NCBI GenBank assembly: GCA_022567695.1
Contig: JADFGN010000013.1
Span: 1-33,361, forward strand
Direction of reading: 5' to 3'
DNA from: Candidatus Poribacteria bacterium
GTDB taxonomy: Bacteria; Poribacteria; WGA-4E; PCPOR2b
Length of the DNA stretch: 33,361 nt
Under the pieces are notes generated by a model that saw only the letters and a program-made list of their open reading frames with translations, did no database searches and was not told the origin of the DNA. The position numbers were made by a program, and so were the translations under genes. Shown one piece after another: positions 1-8,068 of the stretch (its first letter is position 1; every line of letters starts with the position of its first letter).

Positions 1-5
1 TCTTT

Positions 6-800
6 TTGATTCAGTTTATCGATTATGTGGGAAACCGGACACTGCACTGGCTTTATGAGATCGGCAGCGCATCCATCTTGGTTTTCAAAACGCTTGCGCT
101 ACTTTTTGTGCCACCCTTTCAACTGCGGCTGCTTGTTCGCCAGTTATTTTTAATTGGTGTGAATTCACTGCCTGTTGTACTCATCACAGGAGTTTTCACT
201 GGCCTCGTCTTAGCCACTCAAGGGTATGACCAGTTGAGAGAATTGTCCGCAGAGGGATCGGTTGGGCGGTTCGTCAGCGTATCGGTCATCAAAGAACTGG
301 GGCCAATGGTCACGGCATTTGTGTTAGCGGGGCGTATCGGTGCCTCGATTACCGCGGAACTCGGCACCATGAAAGTTACCGAGCAGATTGATGCGCTAGA
401 GGTGATGGCAACCAACCCGGTTAAGTACCTTGTCGTGCCGCGTTTCCTTGCCTGCGCAATCATGCTACCGATTTTAACGGTCTTTTCAACAGTCTTCGGA
501 ATTGGCGGTGGATACTTTGGGGCCGTTTACCTATTCGGTATGAACGGTCGTTTTTATATAAAACAAGCGCGAAGTTATATGTATATTATGAGCATTATCA
601 TTAGCCTTATCAAAGCCTCTGCATATGGAATGGCAATCGCATCGATCGGCTGCTACAAAGGATTCACGATTTCTTCAGCCGATGGGGCGGAGGGAGTCGG
701 TAAGGCAACGACTGGCTCGGCAGTGACCTCCCTAGTCATCATCCTCGTCCTTGATTTCTTTTTAAACCATTTACTTTTTACAGTTTTACAATTGAAATAG
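6..800 (+). CDS. mlaE: MlaE-family ABC transporter permease (lipid transport)
   Basis: This is the integral membrane permease of an Mla-type (MCE) ABC transporter that moves phospholipids between the inner and outer membranes. The MlaE/DUF140 family signature is clear: a hydrophobic N-terminal half with a VLITGVFTGLVLATQGY segment, then KELGPMVTAFVLAGRIGASI, then EQIDALEVMATNPVKYLV, followed by several more membrane segments. Its length of about 264 residues is normal for the family. The only visible start is a TTG at position 6, right at the window edge, so the true start may lie outside the window. The ATP-binding gene follows 42 bases downstream and the MCE-domain gene after that, which is the usual mlaE-mlaF-mlaD order. 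The stop lies in an AATTG-containing stretch that recurs near other gene ends here. Confidence 0.92.
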   Translation: MIQFIDYVGNRTLHWLYEIGSASILVFKTLALLFVPPFQLRLLVRQLFLIGVNSLPVVLITGVFTGLVLATQGYDQLRELSAEGSVGRFVSVSVIKELGPMVTAFVLAGRIGASITAELGTMKVTEQIDALEVMATNPVKYLVVPRFLACAIMLPILTVFSTVFGIGGGYFGAVYLFGMNGRFYIKQARSYMYIMSIIISLIKASAYGMAIASIGCYKGFTISSADGAEGVGKATTGSAVTSLVIILVLDFFLNHLLFTVLQLK

Positions 801-842
801 GTCTGTTGACAGAAACCGACAATTTTCAATTGCCAATCCAAT

Positions 843-1595
843 ATGATCAGTATTAAAAATGTATGGAAAAGCTTTGGGGACAACGAAGTCCTTAAAGGTC
901 TTGATTTACACATTCCGCGTGGCGAAACCCTTGTCGTTATGGGACGAAGTGGTTGTGGAAAGAGTGTCCTGCTCAAACTCATTACGGGATTGATGAAACC
1001 CGATAAAGGGGAAATCTGGTTTGACAACATAGAAATTTCCAAGCTGAAGTTGAAAGATTTTAATCAGATTCGACGACGAATTGGGATGCTTTTTCAATCA
1101 TCTGCTCTGTTTGATTCGATGACAGTTGAGGAAAATGTTGGTTTCATGCTTGGTCAACACACAAAACTAAGTAAGCGGGAAATTCAAGAACTTGTCGCTG
1201 AAAAACTTAATCTGGTAGATCTTGATGATACGCAGCATTTGAAACCAGCGGAACTCAGTGGTGGCATGCGGAAGCGGGTTGGTCTAGCACGTGCGATTGC
1301 CTTTAATCCAGAGGTGATTCTGTACGACGAACCCACAACTGGCCTCGATCCAATCACGTGCGCAGAAATTAATAAGCTCATCCGAAACCTCCACCAGAAG
1401 CTGAAAGTCACCTCTGTAGTTGTAACTCATGATATGGATAGCGCATTTTTTGTTGCAACACACATTGCAATGATACATGATGGTAGAATTGTTTTCAATG
1501 GAACCCCAAATGAAGTCGGAAAAACGGGTCATCCAATCTTGCACCAGTTTATTTCTGGTAGCAGCAACTCGGCTTTGGGAGTCCACAATCGGTAA
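843..1595 (+). CDS. mlaF: MlaF-family ABC transporter ATP-binding protein
   Basis: This is the cytoplasmic ATPase that powers the MlaE permease. All ABC ATPase motifs are present in order: Walker A GRSGCGKS near residues 34-41, a Q-loop at GMLFQSSALFDSMTV, the signature LSGGMRKRVGLARA, Walker B VILYDEPTTGLDP, and a switch histidine in VVVTHDM. The SGGM form of the signature and the 'SALFDSMTV' stretch are typical of MlaF rather than other importers or exporters. The 250-residue length is normal for the family. No strong ribosome-binding site is visible before the ATG, so translation may be coupled to mlaE. The last few codons overlap a short repeat-like sequence, and the next gene starts 23 bases after the stop. 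Confidence 0.94.
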   Translation: MISIKNVWKSFGDNEVLKGLDLHIPRGETLVVMGRSGCGKSVLLKLITGLMKPDKGEIWFDNIEISKLKLKDFNQIRRRIGMLFQSSALFDSMTVEENVGFMLGQHTKLSKREIQELVAEKLNLVDLDDTQHLKPAELSGGMRKRVGLARAIAFNPEVILYDEPTTGLDPITCAEINKLIRNLHQKLKVTSVVVTHDMDSAFFVATHIAMIHDGRIVFNGTPNEVGKTGHPILHQFISGSSNSALGVHNR

Positions 1596-1618
1596 TTCTA
1601 AACTCAAGGAGGTGGTCG

Positions 1619-3184
1619 GTGAGGTCGTGGGATATTGAAGCGAAAGTCGGCATCGTCGTTGTCGTTGGGCTTGCGTTGTTGGGGCTCTTGCTCGTGAGTT
1701 CTACAAACTGGCCCTGGACAGCCAGCGGTGACGTTTTATATATTCGCTTCGATGCTGTCAACGATCTTCGGGTGGGTGCGGGAGTTCAGCTTTCCGGCGT
1801 TCAGGTCGGTAAAGTAACCGGTATTGAGTTGAAGACCGACAAAAATAAAGTTGAAATTCAAGTGCGCGTTAAAGACGCATTTCAACGACTGAGGCAAGGG
1901 ATGAAGGTGCAAATCGGCACCACAGGTTTTGTCGGCGAGACTTATATTGAGCTTATCAATGGGCCAATTGGTAACACGCCTCTAAAACCAACCGATTTGC
2001 CTTTAGACGGTATGGATCCAATCAATATGGGCAACCTCCTTAAACAAACAAATCAAATCCTCGCAGAAACCGCCCAACTCACCAAACAAGTGAATGGACT
2101 GATACAGTCGAATCAGACGAATGTCAACGAAGGAATTGTAGAAATACGGGAACTGATTAATCAAACAAGCTTTGCCCTAAAAAATGTGGTTAGAAACACC
2201 GAAGAAACGATGAAGACCTTTAATCGCTTGGCGCTGGATAACGATCGGCGTTTTCTGCAAACCCTTCAGCGATTGAACCGTCTAATAAATCAAGTGGAAA
2301 ATGATTCTCTGGTAATTAGCAGCTACGCAGGCGATATCACACGTACAATACTCGATTTGGTCAATCGAAACGCTGGCCGTGCTGAACGCATAATCGTTAA
2401 TTTGCAAGCAAGTTCTTCTGATTTCCGTCAGATGACTACGAAACTTCGTCAAGATCTCAACACGTTAAACTCTGAGTTTTCGGCACTAATTTCCCAAAGC
2501 CGAGATGTCATTGATACAGAAACGCCTAAGTTCGATCGGATTTTAGATAACCTTGCAGATTCAACGGAGCATCTGGATGGGCTTCAAAATAACCTCAATC
2601 AACTTCTAGATAAGGTACAGCATGGGGAGGGTAGCATTGCCCAATTGCTGAATAAACCGGATGCACTCAACGAAGTTCGAGCCAGCTTACAAACCGCAGA
2701 TGAAACAATGACGGCGATTAAGGATCTTTCCAAGACGCTCAATCGGAAATCGGATGGACTCAAATTGCCTTCTCTGTCTTGGGATTATGAACTTCGCTAT
2801 TTAAGCGTTGAGGAAAGTCTCCACAATGAATTCGCTTTTTCAGTGCTTCCACTCCCGAATCAGCGTTATAGATTTGGCTTAGCTGTGCGCCACGAAGATG
2901 TAAAGTTTGAATTGCAATACAGCTATGATTTTACCAACTACTTGCGTGCGCGTCTTGGATTTATACGTTCAAAAGCAGGTGCGGGATTCGATATTTGGTT
3001 ACTTTCTCGGAGACTTGGAATTAGCGTTGAAGGCACACATTTGACCAGCAAAGACCCTGAACTCAACACAGAATTGACATGGAGACTTTTTCCCTATGGC
3101 CATATTATCATCGGTGCTGAAAATATGACTACCGATGATATCCGCTATACGGCAGGATTTCGGCTTGCCGCAAGAAATTGGTAA
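1619..3184 (+). CDS. mlaD: MlaD-family MCE protein with coiled coil and C-terminal beta-rich domain
   Basis: This is the substrate-binding MCE subunit. It starts at a GTG preceded by AAGGAGG at 1606-1612. An N-terminal transmembrane segment (about residues 10-28) anchors it in the inner membrane. A single MCE domain follows (about 37-115), including LRVGAGVQLSGVQVGKV and a GTTGFVGETYIEL segment. Residues 140-375 are mostly polar, helical and heptad-like, as expected of a long periplasmic coiled coil. The last 140 residues (about 382-521) look like 9-10 amphipathic beta strands and the chain ends in Trp, as outer-membrane barrel proteins often do. At 521 residues it is nearly three times the length of E. 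coli MlaD. I infer that the chain could span the periplasm. The strand assignment is by eye. Confidence 0.88.
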   Translation: MRSWDIEAKVGIVVVVGLALLGLLLVSSTNWPWTASGDVLYIRFDAVNDLRVGAGVQLSGVQVGKVTGIELKTDKNKVEIQVRVKDAFQRLRQGMKVQIGTTGFVGETYIELINGPIGNTPLKPTDLPLDGMDPINMGNLLKQTNQILAETAQLTKQVNGLIQSNQTNVNEGIVEIRELINQTSFALKNVVRNTEETMKTFNRLALDNDRRFLQTLQRLNRLINQVENDSLVISSYAGDITRTILDLVNRNAGRAERIIVNLQASSSDFRQMTTKLRQDLNTLNSEFSALISQSRDVIDTETPKFDRILDNLADSTEHLDGLQNNLNQLLDKVQHGEGSIAQLLNKPDALNEVRASLQTADETMTAIKDLSKTLNRKSDGLKLPSLSWDYELRYLSVEESLHNEFAFSVLPLPNQRYRFGLAVRHEDVKFELQYSYDFTNYLRARLGFIRSKAGAGFDIWLLSRRLGISVEGTHLTSKDPELNTELTWRLFPYGHIIIGAENMTTDDIRYTAGFRLAARNW

Positions 3185-3252
3185 AACAGAACTCAAGGAT
3201 GCACAGATTGAAGCGAAAATCCGCATCCTCATGAATCTCGAAAGTTTGAATT

Positions 3253-4614
3253 ATGGCAAAAGAAACTCGACGATTTGTATGTCAAGAATGTGGATATAAT
3301 TCCATCAAATGGCTCGGGCGTTGTCCTGAATGCGATAGGTGGAATAGCTTCTTTGAGGAAATCGAAGAAGCAACGCCGTCGGCAATGCACTGGACAGTTG
3401 GGACAGCTGCGAGTCTCCCGGAGCCGATTACACAGGTGACTGCGAGTGAGGAAGATCGGCTGAAGACAGAAATTGGCGAGTTTGATCGAGTACTCGGAGG
3501 CGGTCTTGTTCCGGGCTCCGTTGTTCTTATCGGCGGCGATCCGGGGATTGGCAAATCAACGTTATTACTGCAAGCCAGCAACGCATTGAGTCAGGTTTAT
3601 GGTCTCGTATTGTACGTTTCTGGTGAGGAGTCTCTTACCCAAACAAAATTGCGGGCGAATCGGCTCAATATTAACTCAGATTCATTGTATATCCTCTGTG
3701 AGAATAATTTGGAGCATATTGAAACACAGATAGGGAAACTTCAACCCTATGCTGTTGTTATTGATTCGATCCAAACAGTTTATATTCCAGCGTTACAATC
3801 GGCACCGGGAAGTATTACGCAGATCCGTGAAAGCGCAGGAAAGTTGCTGATTATTGCCAAAGGTAAGAACATCCCGATAATTCTCATTGGACACGTTACC
3901 AAGGAAGGTGCATTGGCCGGACCTCGTATCTTGGAACACATGGTTGATGCGGTACTCTATTTTGAAGGAGAACGCCAACACGTCTACCGTGTGTTGCGAG
4001 CAGTGAAAAACCGATTCGGATCGACTAATGAAATTGGGATTTTTGAAATGCTCAGTCAGGGACTCGCGGAAGTAAAGAATCCGTCGGAGCTGTTCATTAG
4101 CGAGAGGCAAGAAGATATCTCCGGCTCTGTTGTTGTATCAAGTGTCGAAGGCACACGTCCACTTCTTTTGGAGTTACAAGCCCTTGTTTCACCATCGAAC
4201 TTTGGCTCCCCTCGCAATACAACGACCAGCGTAGACCATCATCGGATTGCGCTGCTTGTAGCGGTCTTGCAAAAACGAGTTGGTCTTGATATTGGTGATT
4301 CGGACGTTTTTGTTAATATCACCGGTGGAATGCGAGTCGGTGAACCAGGAATTGATTTAGGTATTGTCATGGCGATAGCCTCGAATCACCGTGATATCGC
4401 CATCCATCCGCGCACCGTCGTCATCGGGGAAGTCGGCTTGGGCGGTGAAGTACGCCCCGTGACACACATTGAAAAACGATTGCGTGAAGCCGCAAAACTC
4501 GGTTTTGATCGAGCGGTCTTTCCAGAATACAACCGAAAGGGATTAGAATTAGCGGAAGAAATTGAGTTAGTTGGCGTCAGAGATCTTTATGATGCGCTCA
4601 GTGCATTACTCTGA
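3253..4614 (+). CDS. radA: DNA repair protein RadA/Sms
   Basis: RadA is a RecA-like ATPase that helps branch migration and processing of recombination intermediates. The protein has a four-cysteine zinc finger at residues 10-27 (CxxC then CPEC), a RecA-type Walker A GGDPGIGKST near residue 94, the RadA-specific KNRFGS motif near residue 252, and a C-terminal Lon-protease-like domain containing GMRVGEPGIDLGIVMAI. The length of 453 residues is standard. The gene sits 68 bases after mlaD and about 120 bases before a PIN/TRAM gene. The radA - yacL-like - ispD - ispF - cysS order matches the cluster known from Bacillus and relatives, minus disA. The ribosome-binding site is weak. Confidence 0.96.
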   Translation: MAKETRRFVCQECGYNSIKWLGRCPECDRWNSFFEEIEEATPSAMHWTVGTAASLPEPITQVTASEEDRLKTEIGEFDRVLGGGLVPGSVVLIGGDPGIGKSTLLLQASNALSQVYGLVLYVSGEESLTQTKLRANRLNINSDSLYILCENNLEHIETQIGKLQPYAVVIDSIQTVYIPALQSAPGSITQIRESAGKLLIIAKGKNIPIILIGHVTKEGALAGPRILEHMVDAVLYFEGERQHVYRVLRAVKNRFGSTNEIGIFEMLSQGLAEVKNPSELFISERQEDISGSVVVSSVEGTRPLLLELQALVSPSNFGSPRNTTTSVDHHRIALLVAVLQKRVGLDIGDSDVFVNITGGMRVGEPGIDLGIVMAIASNHRDIAIHPRTVVIGEVGLGGEVRPVTHIEKRLREAAKLGFDRAVFPEYNRKGLELAEEIELVGVRDLYDALSALL

Positions 4615-4731
4615 AAATGGGCGAATTAAGAAGGAAGTGCTGGCCTACTTAATGATAGGACACTATCCCAACATGCCGTTCTGATTCGCAGATTCGTTGA
4701 TTTGTCCAATGTCAAAAAGAAGGTGGCTCAT

Positions 4732-5769
4732 ATGCAAATTTGGATTATTCGTGCTTCTTTTACACTATTTAGCGCCGTTTTCGGTTTTATCACGAATAGT
4801 TGGAATGGGGGAATCACCGTTCTTATTATTGCCATCATCTTGGTTGGTATTGAGTCATCAATTCGGCGCGCACTCATGCGGGATGTGTTTGCTTGTTTGG
4901 CTGGACTAACCTTCGGTCTGATTGTAGCCGGTCTAATTATTTATATCATTTCTCACGCAACCGAAGTGAAAAATGCAACTTTAACCATGAGCATTGCCCT
5001 TCTATTTAGTTATACCGGAATGATGATTTTCTACCGGAGACGGGAAACCTTTGGATTGTTTTCCCTAGCTGCGTCGGGGTTTTCTGCCACATCACGCGGG
5101 TTCAAGATTCTGGATACCAGCGTCATTATTGATGGACGAATTCGCGAAATTTGTCAAACCGGATTCATTGAAGGTAGGCTCATGATTCCACAGTTTGTCC
5201 TCAATGAATTACAACACATTGCAGACTCCACAGATCAGCTGCGTCGCAACAAGGGACGTCGGGGCTTTACAGTCTTGCGCATGATGCAGAACGATCCGGA
5301 TATCGAGGTTGAAGTCACAGAGGACGATTTCCCAGATGTAGCGGAGGTTGATGCGAAGTTAGTTCAGCTTGCTCAAAAATTGGATGCACAGATCATCACC
5401 AATGATTTTAATTTAAACGAAGTCGCTGAACTTCAAGGGGTAACGGTCTTAAATGTCAATGAACTTGCACATGCTGTTCGTTCTGTTGTGGTCGGTGGCG
5501 AGGTCATTCAAGTTCGTCTTCTCCGGGAGGGAAAAGAACCGAATCAAGGGGTCGGCTATCTCGATGACGGCACAATGGTCATCGTCGAGGGCGGCAGGGG
5601 ATATGTTGGGCAAACACTTGATGTTGTCGTTACCCAAACGTTGCGGACAAGTGCAGGGCAGATGATCTTTACCCGTCGGAAAGACGATGAAGTGGACAGT
5701 AATGAATCAGAAGATATGCGTTCTTATCCCCGCAGCTGGCAGCGGACGTCGAATGGCCCATCCTACTAA
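4732..5769 (+). CDS. Membrane-anchored PIN-TRAM domain protein (YacL-like)
   Basis: This is a membrane-bound protein with a PIN nuclease-fold domain and a TRAM RNA-binding domain, like Bacillus YacL. The N-terminal 120 residues hold about four transmembrane helices. The PIN domain begins at ILDTSVIIDGRI and has further acidic residues at FVLNELQ, DAKLVQLA and IITNDFN, which form the usual metal-binding set. A TRAM domain follows and ends around MIFTRRK. I chose the ATG at 4732 because AAGAAGGTGG lies just upstream; an in-frame TTG at 4702 would sit before that site. The final ~25 residues are polar and low in hydrophobics, and their DNA overlaps the ispD start in another frame. The substrate is not known from the sequence. 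Confidence 0.9.
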   Translation: MQIWIIRASFTLFSAVFGFITNSWNGGITVLIIAIILVGIESSIRRALMRDVFACLAGLTFGLIVAGLIIYIISHATEVKNATLTMSIALLFSYTGMMIFYRRRETFGLFSLAASGFSATSRGFKILDTSVIIDGRIREICQTGFIEGRLMIPQFVLNELQHIADSTDQLRRNKGRRGFTVLRMMQNDPDIEVEVTEDDFPDVAEVDAKLVQLAQKLDAQIITNDFNLNEVAELQGVTVLNVNELAHAVRSVVVGGEVIQVRLLREGKEPNQGVGYLDDGTMVIVEGGRGYVGQTLDVVVTQTLRTSAGQMIFTRRKDDEVDSNESEDMRSYPRSWQRTSNGPSY

Positions 5770-6403
5770 GAAACCGTACCTAACGCTAGTTGACAAGCCA
5801 ATTCTCGCGCACACCATTTATGCCTTCGATCAAAACACGAGTATTGACGAAATCTTCGTCATTGTGGACTTCACAGATTTTGAAGCCTGTCAATCTATGG
5901 TCATTGCTCCCTACGGCTTTAAAAAGGTCGCAGACCTGGTAGCGGGTGGAGAAACTCGTCAAGCCTCCGTCTTCAATGGCTTGGGTGCGCTTCCATCGGA
6001 TACCGATTTCGTTATCGTCCATGATGGGGTTCGTCCCTTTGTCACTGATGAGATAATTTTCAATTGTATAGAAGCAGCGGATGAGTGTGGCGCAGCGATA
6101 GCTGCCGTCCCGGTCAAAGACACCATCAAAGTTGCAAATGCAGATGGATTTATTATCGATACGCCTGAGCGACAGAGGCTTTGGGCAGTGCAGACACCTC
6201 AAGCGTTTCGGAAAGACTTACTGCTTGAAGGCCATCAGAATGCCCGCCGCGCACAGATCACCGCAACCGATGATGCCGCGCTTGTTGAAAAACTTGGTTT
6301 CAAGGTGAAATTGGTTATGGGGAGCTACGCTAATTTGAAGATTACCACCCCCGAAGACCTAATTATTGCTGAAACACTAAAACAGTTGGATAGCGTGTGT
6401 TAA
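5702..6403 (+). CDS. ispD: 2-C-methyl-D-erythritol 4-phosphate cytidylyltransferase
   Basis: IspD transfers CMP from CTP onto methylerythritol phosphate, the third step of the MEP isoprenoid pathway, in the cytoplasm. The nucleotide-binding motif PAAGSGRRM lies at the N-terminus, followed by VHDGVRPFV, the AAVPVKDTIK segment, an ATDDA motif and the C-terminal GSYANLKITTPEDL. With the ATG at 5702 the protein has 233 residues, the usual length, and begins just before the binding loop. An alternative ATG at 5687 adds five residues. The start lies inside the preceding PIN-TRAM gene, giving a 68-base overlap. The pathway partner ispF is downstream but separated by a secreted Kelch gene. Confidence 0.95.
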   Translation: MNQKICVLIPAAGSGRRMAHPTKKPYLTLVDKPILAHTIYAFDQNTSIDEIFVIVDFTDFEACQSMVIAPYGFKKVADLVAGGETRQASVFNGLGALPSDTDFVIVHDGVRPFVTDEIIFNCIEAADECGAAIAAVPVKDTIKVANADGFIIDTPERQRLWAVQTPQAFRKDLLLEGHQNARRAQITATDDAALVEKLGFKVKLVMGSYANLKITTPEDLIIAETLKQLDSVC

Positions 6404-6683
6404 GTGCCTAACTATCGGACGTTTTTTATGTCCAATTTCACGATTGTTAAGCTTCGACAATAGGGTGTTCATGATAGGTAAATAAGTGTTCCTTGCTTTC
6501 TATAATCCCAAAATCTTTTGATTTCGACCATAAGCGTCAAAAATACTGGGCTTTTCAGTGTCCATCGGTATTCCAGACTTTTTGTCCCGATTCGGATAAA
6601 CTAAAGCTCTTAATTGCTGTCAAAACTATATCCTCGGGTCAAAACCCCACGAAAACGATTAAGCAGAGTGAGAGGTGATTACC
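6404..6683 (+). other. Intergenic region between ispD and the Kelch gene
   Basis: About 280 bases with no convincing gene. A perfect TATAAT occurs at 6501-6506 but no good -35 hexamer sits 16-18 bases upstream, so a promoter for the Kelch gene is only possible. The sequence is AT-rich. A 61-codon open frame starting with TTG at 6493 lacks a ribosome-binding site and has no recognisable features. Confidence 0.4.
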
Positions 6684-7411
6684 ATGAAACGCCATTTTGT
6701 TTGGGGGCTTATCGGATTTATATTAAGCGGATTTTTCGGTACATCTTCAATCAGCTTTGCACAAACAGGTGAATGGACAAAAAAAGCCGATATGCCAACG
6801 CATAGGGAGGACTTTGCTGCTGGCGTGGTCAATGGAAAGATTTATGTCATCGGCGGTGGGCATGGAGGAGTCTTCGCGACTGTGGAAGAATACGACCCAG
6901 CGACCGATACATGGGCAATAAAAGCCACATGCCAACGAAAAGGCTCTTTTTCTCCACGAGTGTGGTCAATGACAAGATTTATGTCATCGGCGGTTGGGTA
7001 AATAACGCATATCTTCCGACAGTGGAAGTATACGATCCCGTCATCAATAGATGGAAAAAGAAAGCCGACATGCCCACCGCAAGAGAATTCTTATCCACCA
7101 GCGTTGTGGACGGGAAGATCTATGCAGTCGGAGGAAGATCTAATCTGAGGGACACTATTGCGACTGTGGAAGTGTACGATACCAGTCAAGACACATGGAC
7201 CGAGGCACCCGATATGCCCACGGCAAGAAGGGGTTTGTCAACCGCTGTGGTGAAGGGTCGAATTTATGCCATTGGGGGAAAGGTTGGTATGCGTGGAGAA
7301 GGGATTCCGACGGTCGAAGTCTATGACACCGATTTGGGCGTCAAAGCGAAAGGAAAGCTTGCCACCCTGTGGGGCAAAATCAAATCTGAAGCTAAGGTGA
7401 ATTTACGTTGA
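6684..7411 (+). pseudogene. Secreted Kelch-repeat protein, frameshifted
   Basis: This gene encodes a secreted Kelch beta-propeller protein interrupted by one frameshift. The ATG at 6684 follows GAGAGGTG and opens a signal peptide ending in SISFA before QTGEW. At least four Kelch blades can be read, each with KIYVIGG or a close variant, then VEVYD and a PTAR element. The first frame stops at 7001. Inserting one G after 6926 restores the KADMPT sequence seen again at the next blade and joins the two frames into about 242 residues. It could be a real mutation or an assembly error; the frame after the break is intact. The C-terminus carries a motif (VKAKGKLATLWGKIK, 7340-7384) shared with the LamG protein at 27165. 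The gene separates ispD from ispF. Confidence 0.82.
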
Positions 7412-7568
7412 AGCATCAGACACAATGACAATCTGTTGCCTTTTTCGGATTCGGACGTTCTTTCCCCGTTCATATTCGTGGCAAAAATGCGAAAAATCAG
7501 TTCACGGACGCCCCAGTCGATTTCAGCACCATTCGACTCGCAAGGACGTTTTAAAATTGGCAATTGAT

Positions 7569-8042
7569 ATGCGTATCGGAATCGGCTACGACCTCCATCG
7601 ACTGGTGCCAAATCGGAAATTAATTTTAGGTGGCGTTGAGATTCCCTACGACTTCGGACTTCTTGGGCACTCCGACGCCGATGTGTTAACTCACGCCATT
7701 TGCGACGCAATGTTAGGGGCAGCGGGGTTGGGCGATATTGGTGGCCATTTCCCCGACACGGATGCAGCATACGAAGGAATCGACAGCTTAATCTTGCTTA
7801 AAAAAGTAAACGACAGGGTGAGAAATTTGGGCTATGCCATCCAAAACGTGGACAGCACGGTCATCGCTCAACAGCCTAAACTTGCACCTTATATCCCTGA
7901 AATGCGACAACGACTTGCTGAAACTTTACAGCTTTCGACAGATGAGGTCAACGTTAAAGCAACGACATCAGAAGGGCTAGGATGCGTTGGCAAGGGAGAG
8001 GCAATTGTCGCTCAAGCGATTGTCTGCCTGGTTAACCGATAA
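7569..8042 (+). CDS. ispF: 2-C-methyl-D-erythritol 2,4-cyclodiphosphate synthase
   Basis: IspF forms the cyclic diphosphate intermediate of the MEP isoprenoid pathway with loss of CMP. The zinc-binding D-x-H motif is in GIGYDLHRL at the N-terminus, with the third ligand in [10 protein letters not shown]. The loop [11 protein letters not shown] and the CMP-site signature ATTSEGLG are intact. The ATG at 7569 gives 157 residues, the usual family length. The frame is open further upstream to 7425, but that extension has no similarity to the family. No clear ribosome-binding site is visible. A GGCAATTGA repeat word lies directly before the start. cysS begins 26 bases after the stop, so the two are probably co-transcribed. 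Confidence 0.95.
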   Translation: MRIGIGYDLHRLVPNRKLILGGVEIPYDFGLLGHSDADVLTHAICDAMLGAAGLGDIGGHFPDTDAAYEGIDSLILLKKVNDRVRNLGYAIQNVDSTVIAQQPKLAPYIPEMRQRLAETLQLSTDEVNVKATTSEGLGCVGKGEAIVAQAIVCLVNR

Positions 8043-8068
8043 TCGACAATTGTGTTAAGGAAAAACGA

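Noticed and set aside
6493-6678. 61-codon frame with a TTG start upstream of the Kelch gene
   Set aside because: No ribosome-binding site, and its composition looks random.
7425-7568. N-terminal extension of ispF by 48 residues
   Set aside because: The extension has no family similarity or ribosome-binding site, and the ATG at 7569 gives the standard IspF length and start.
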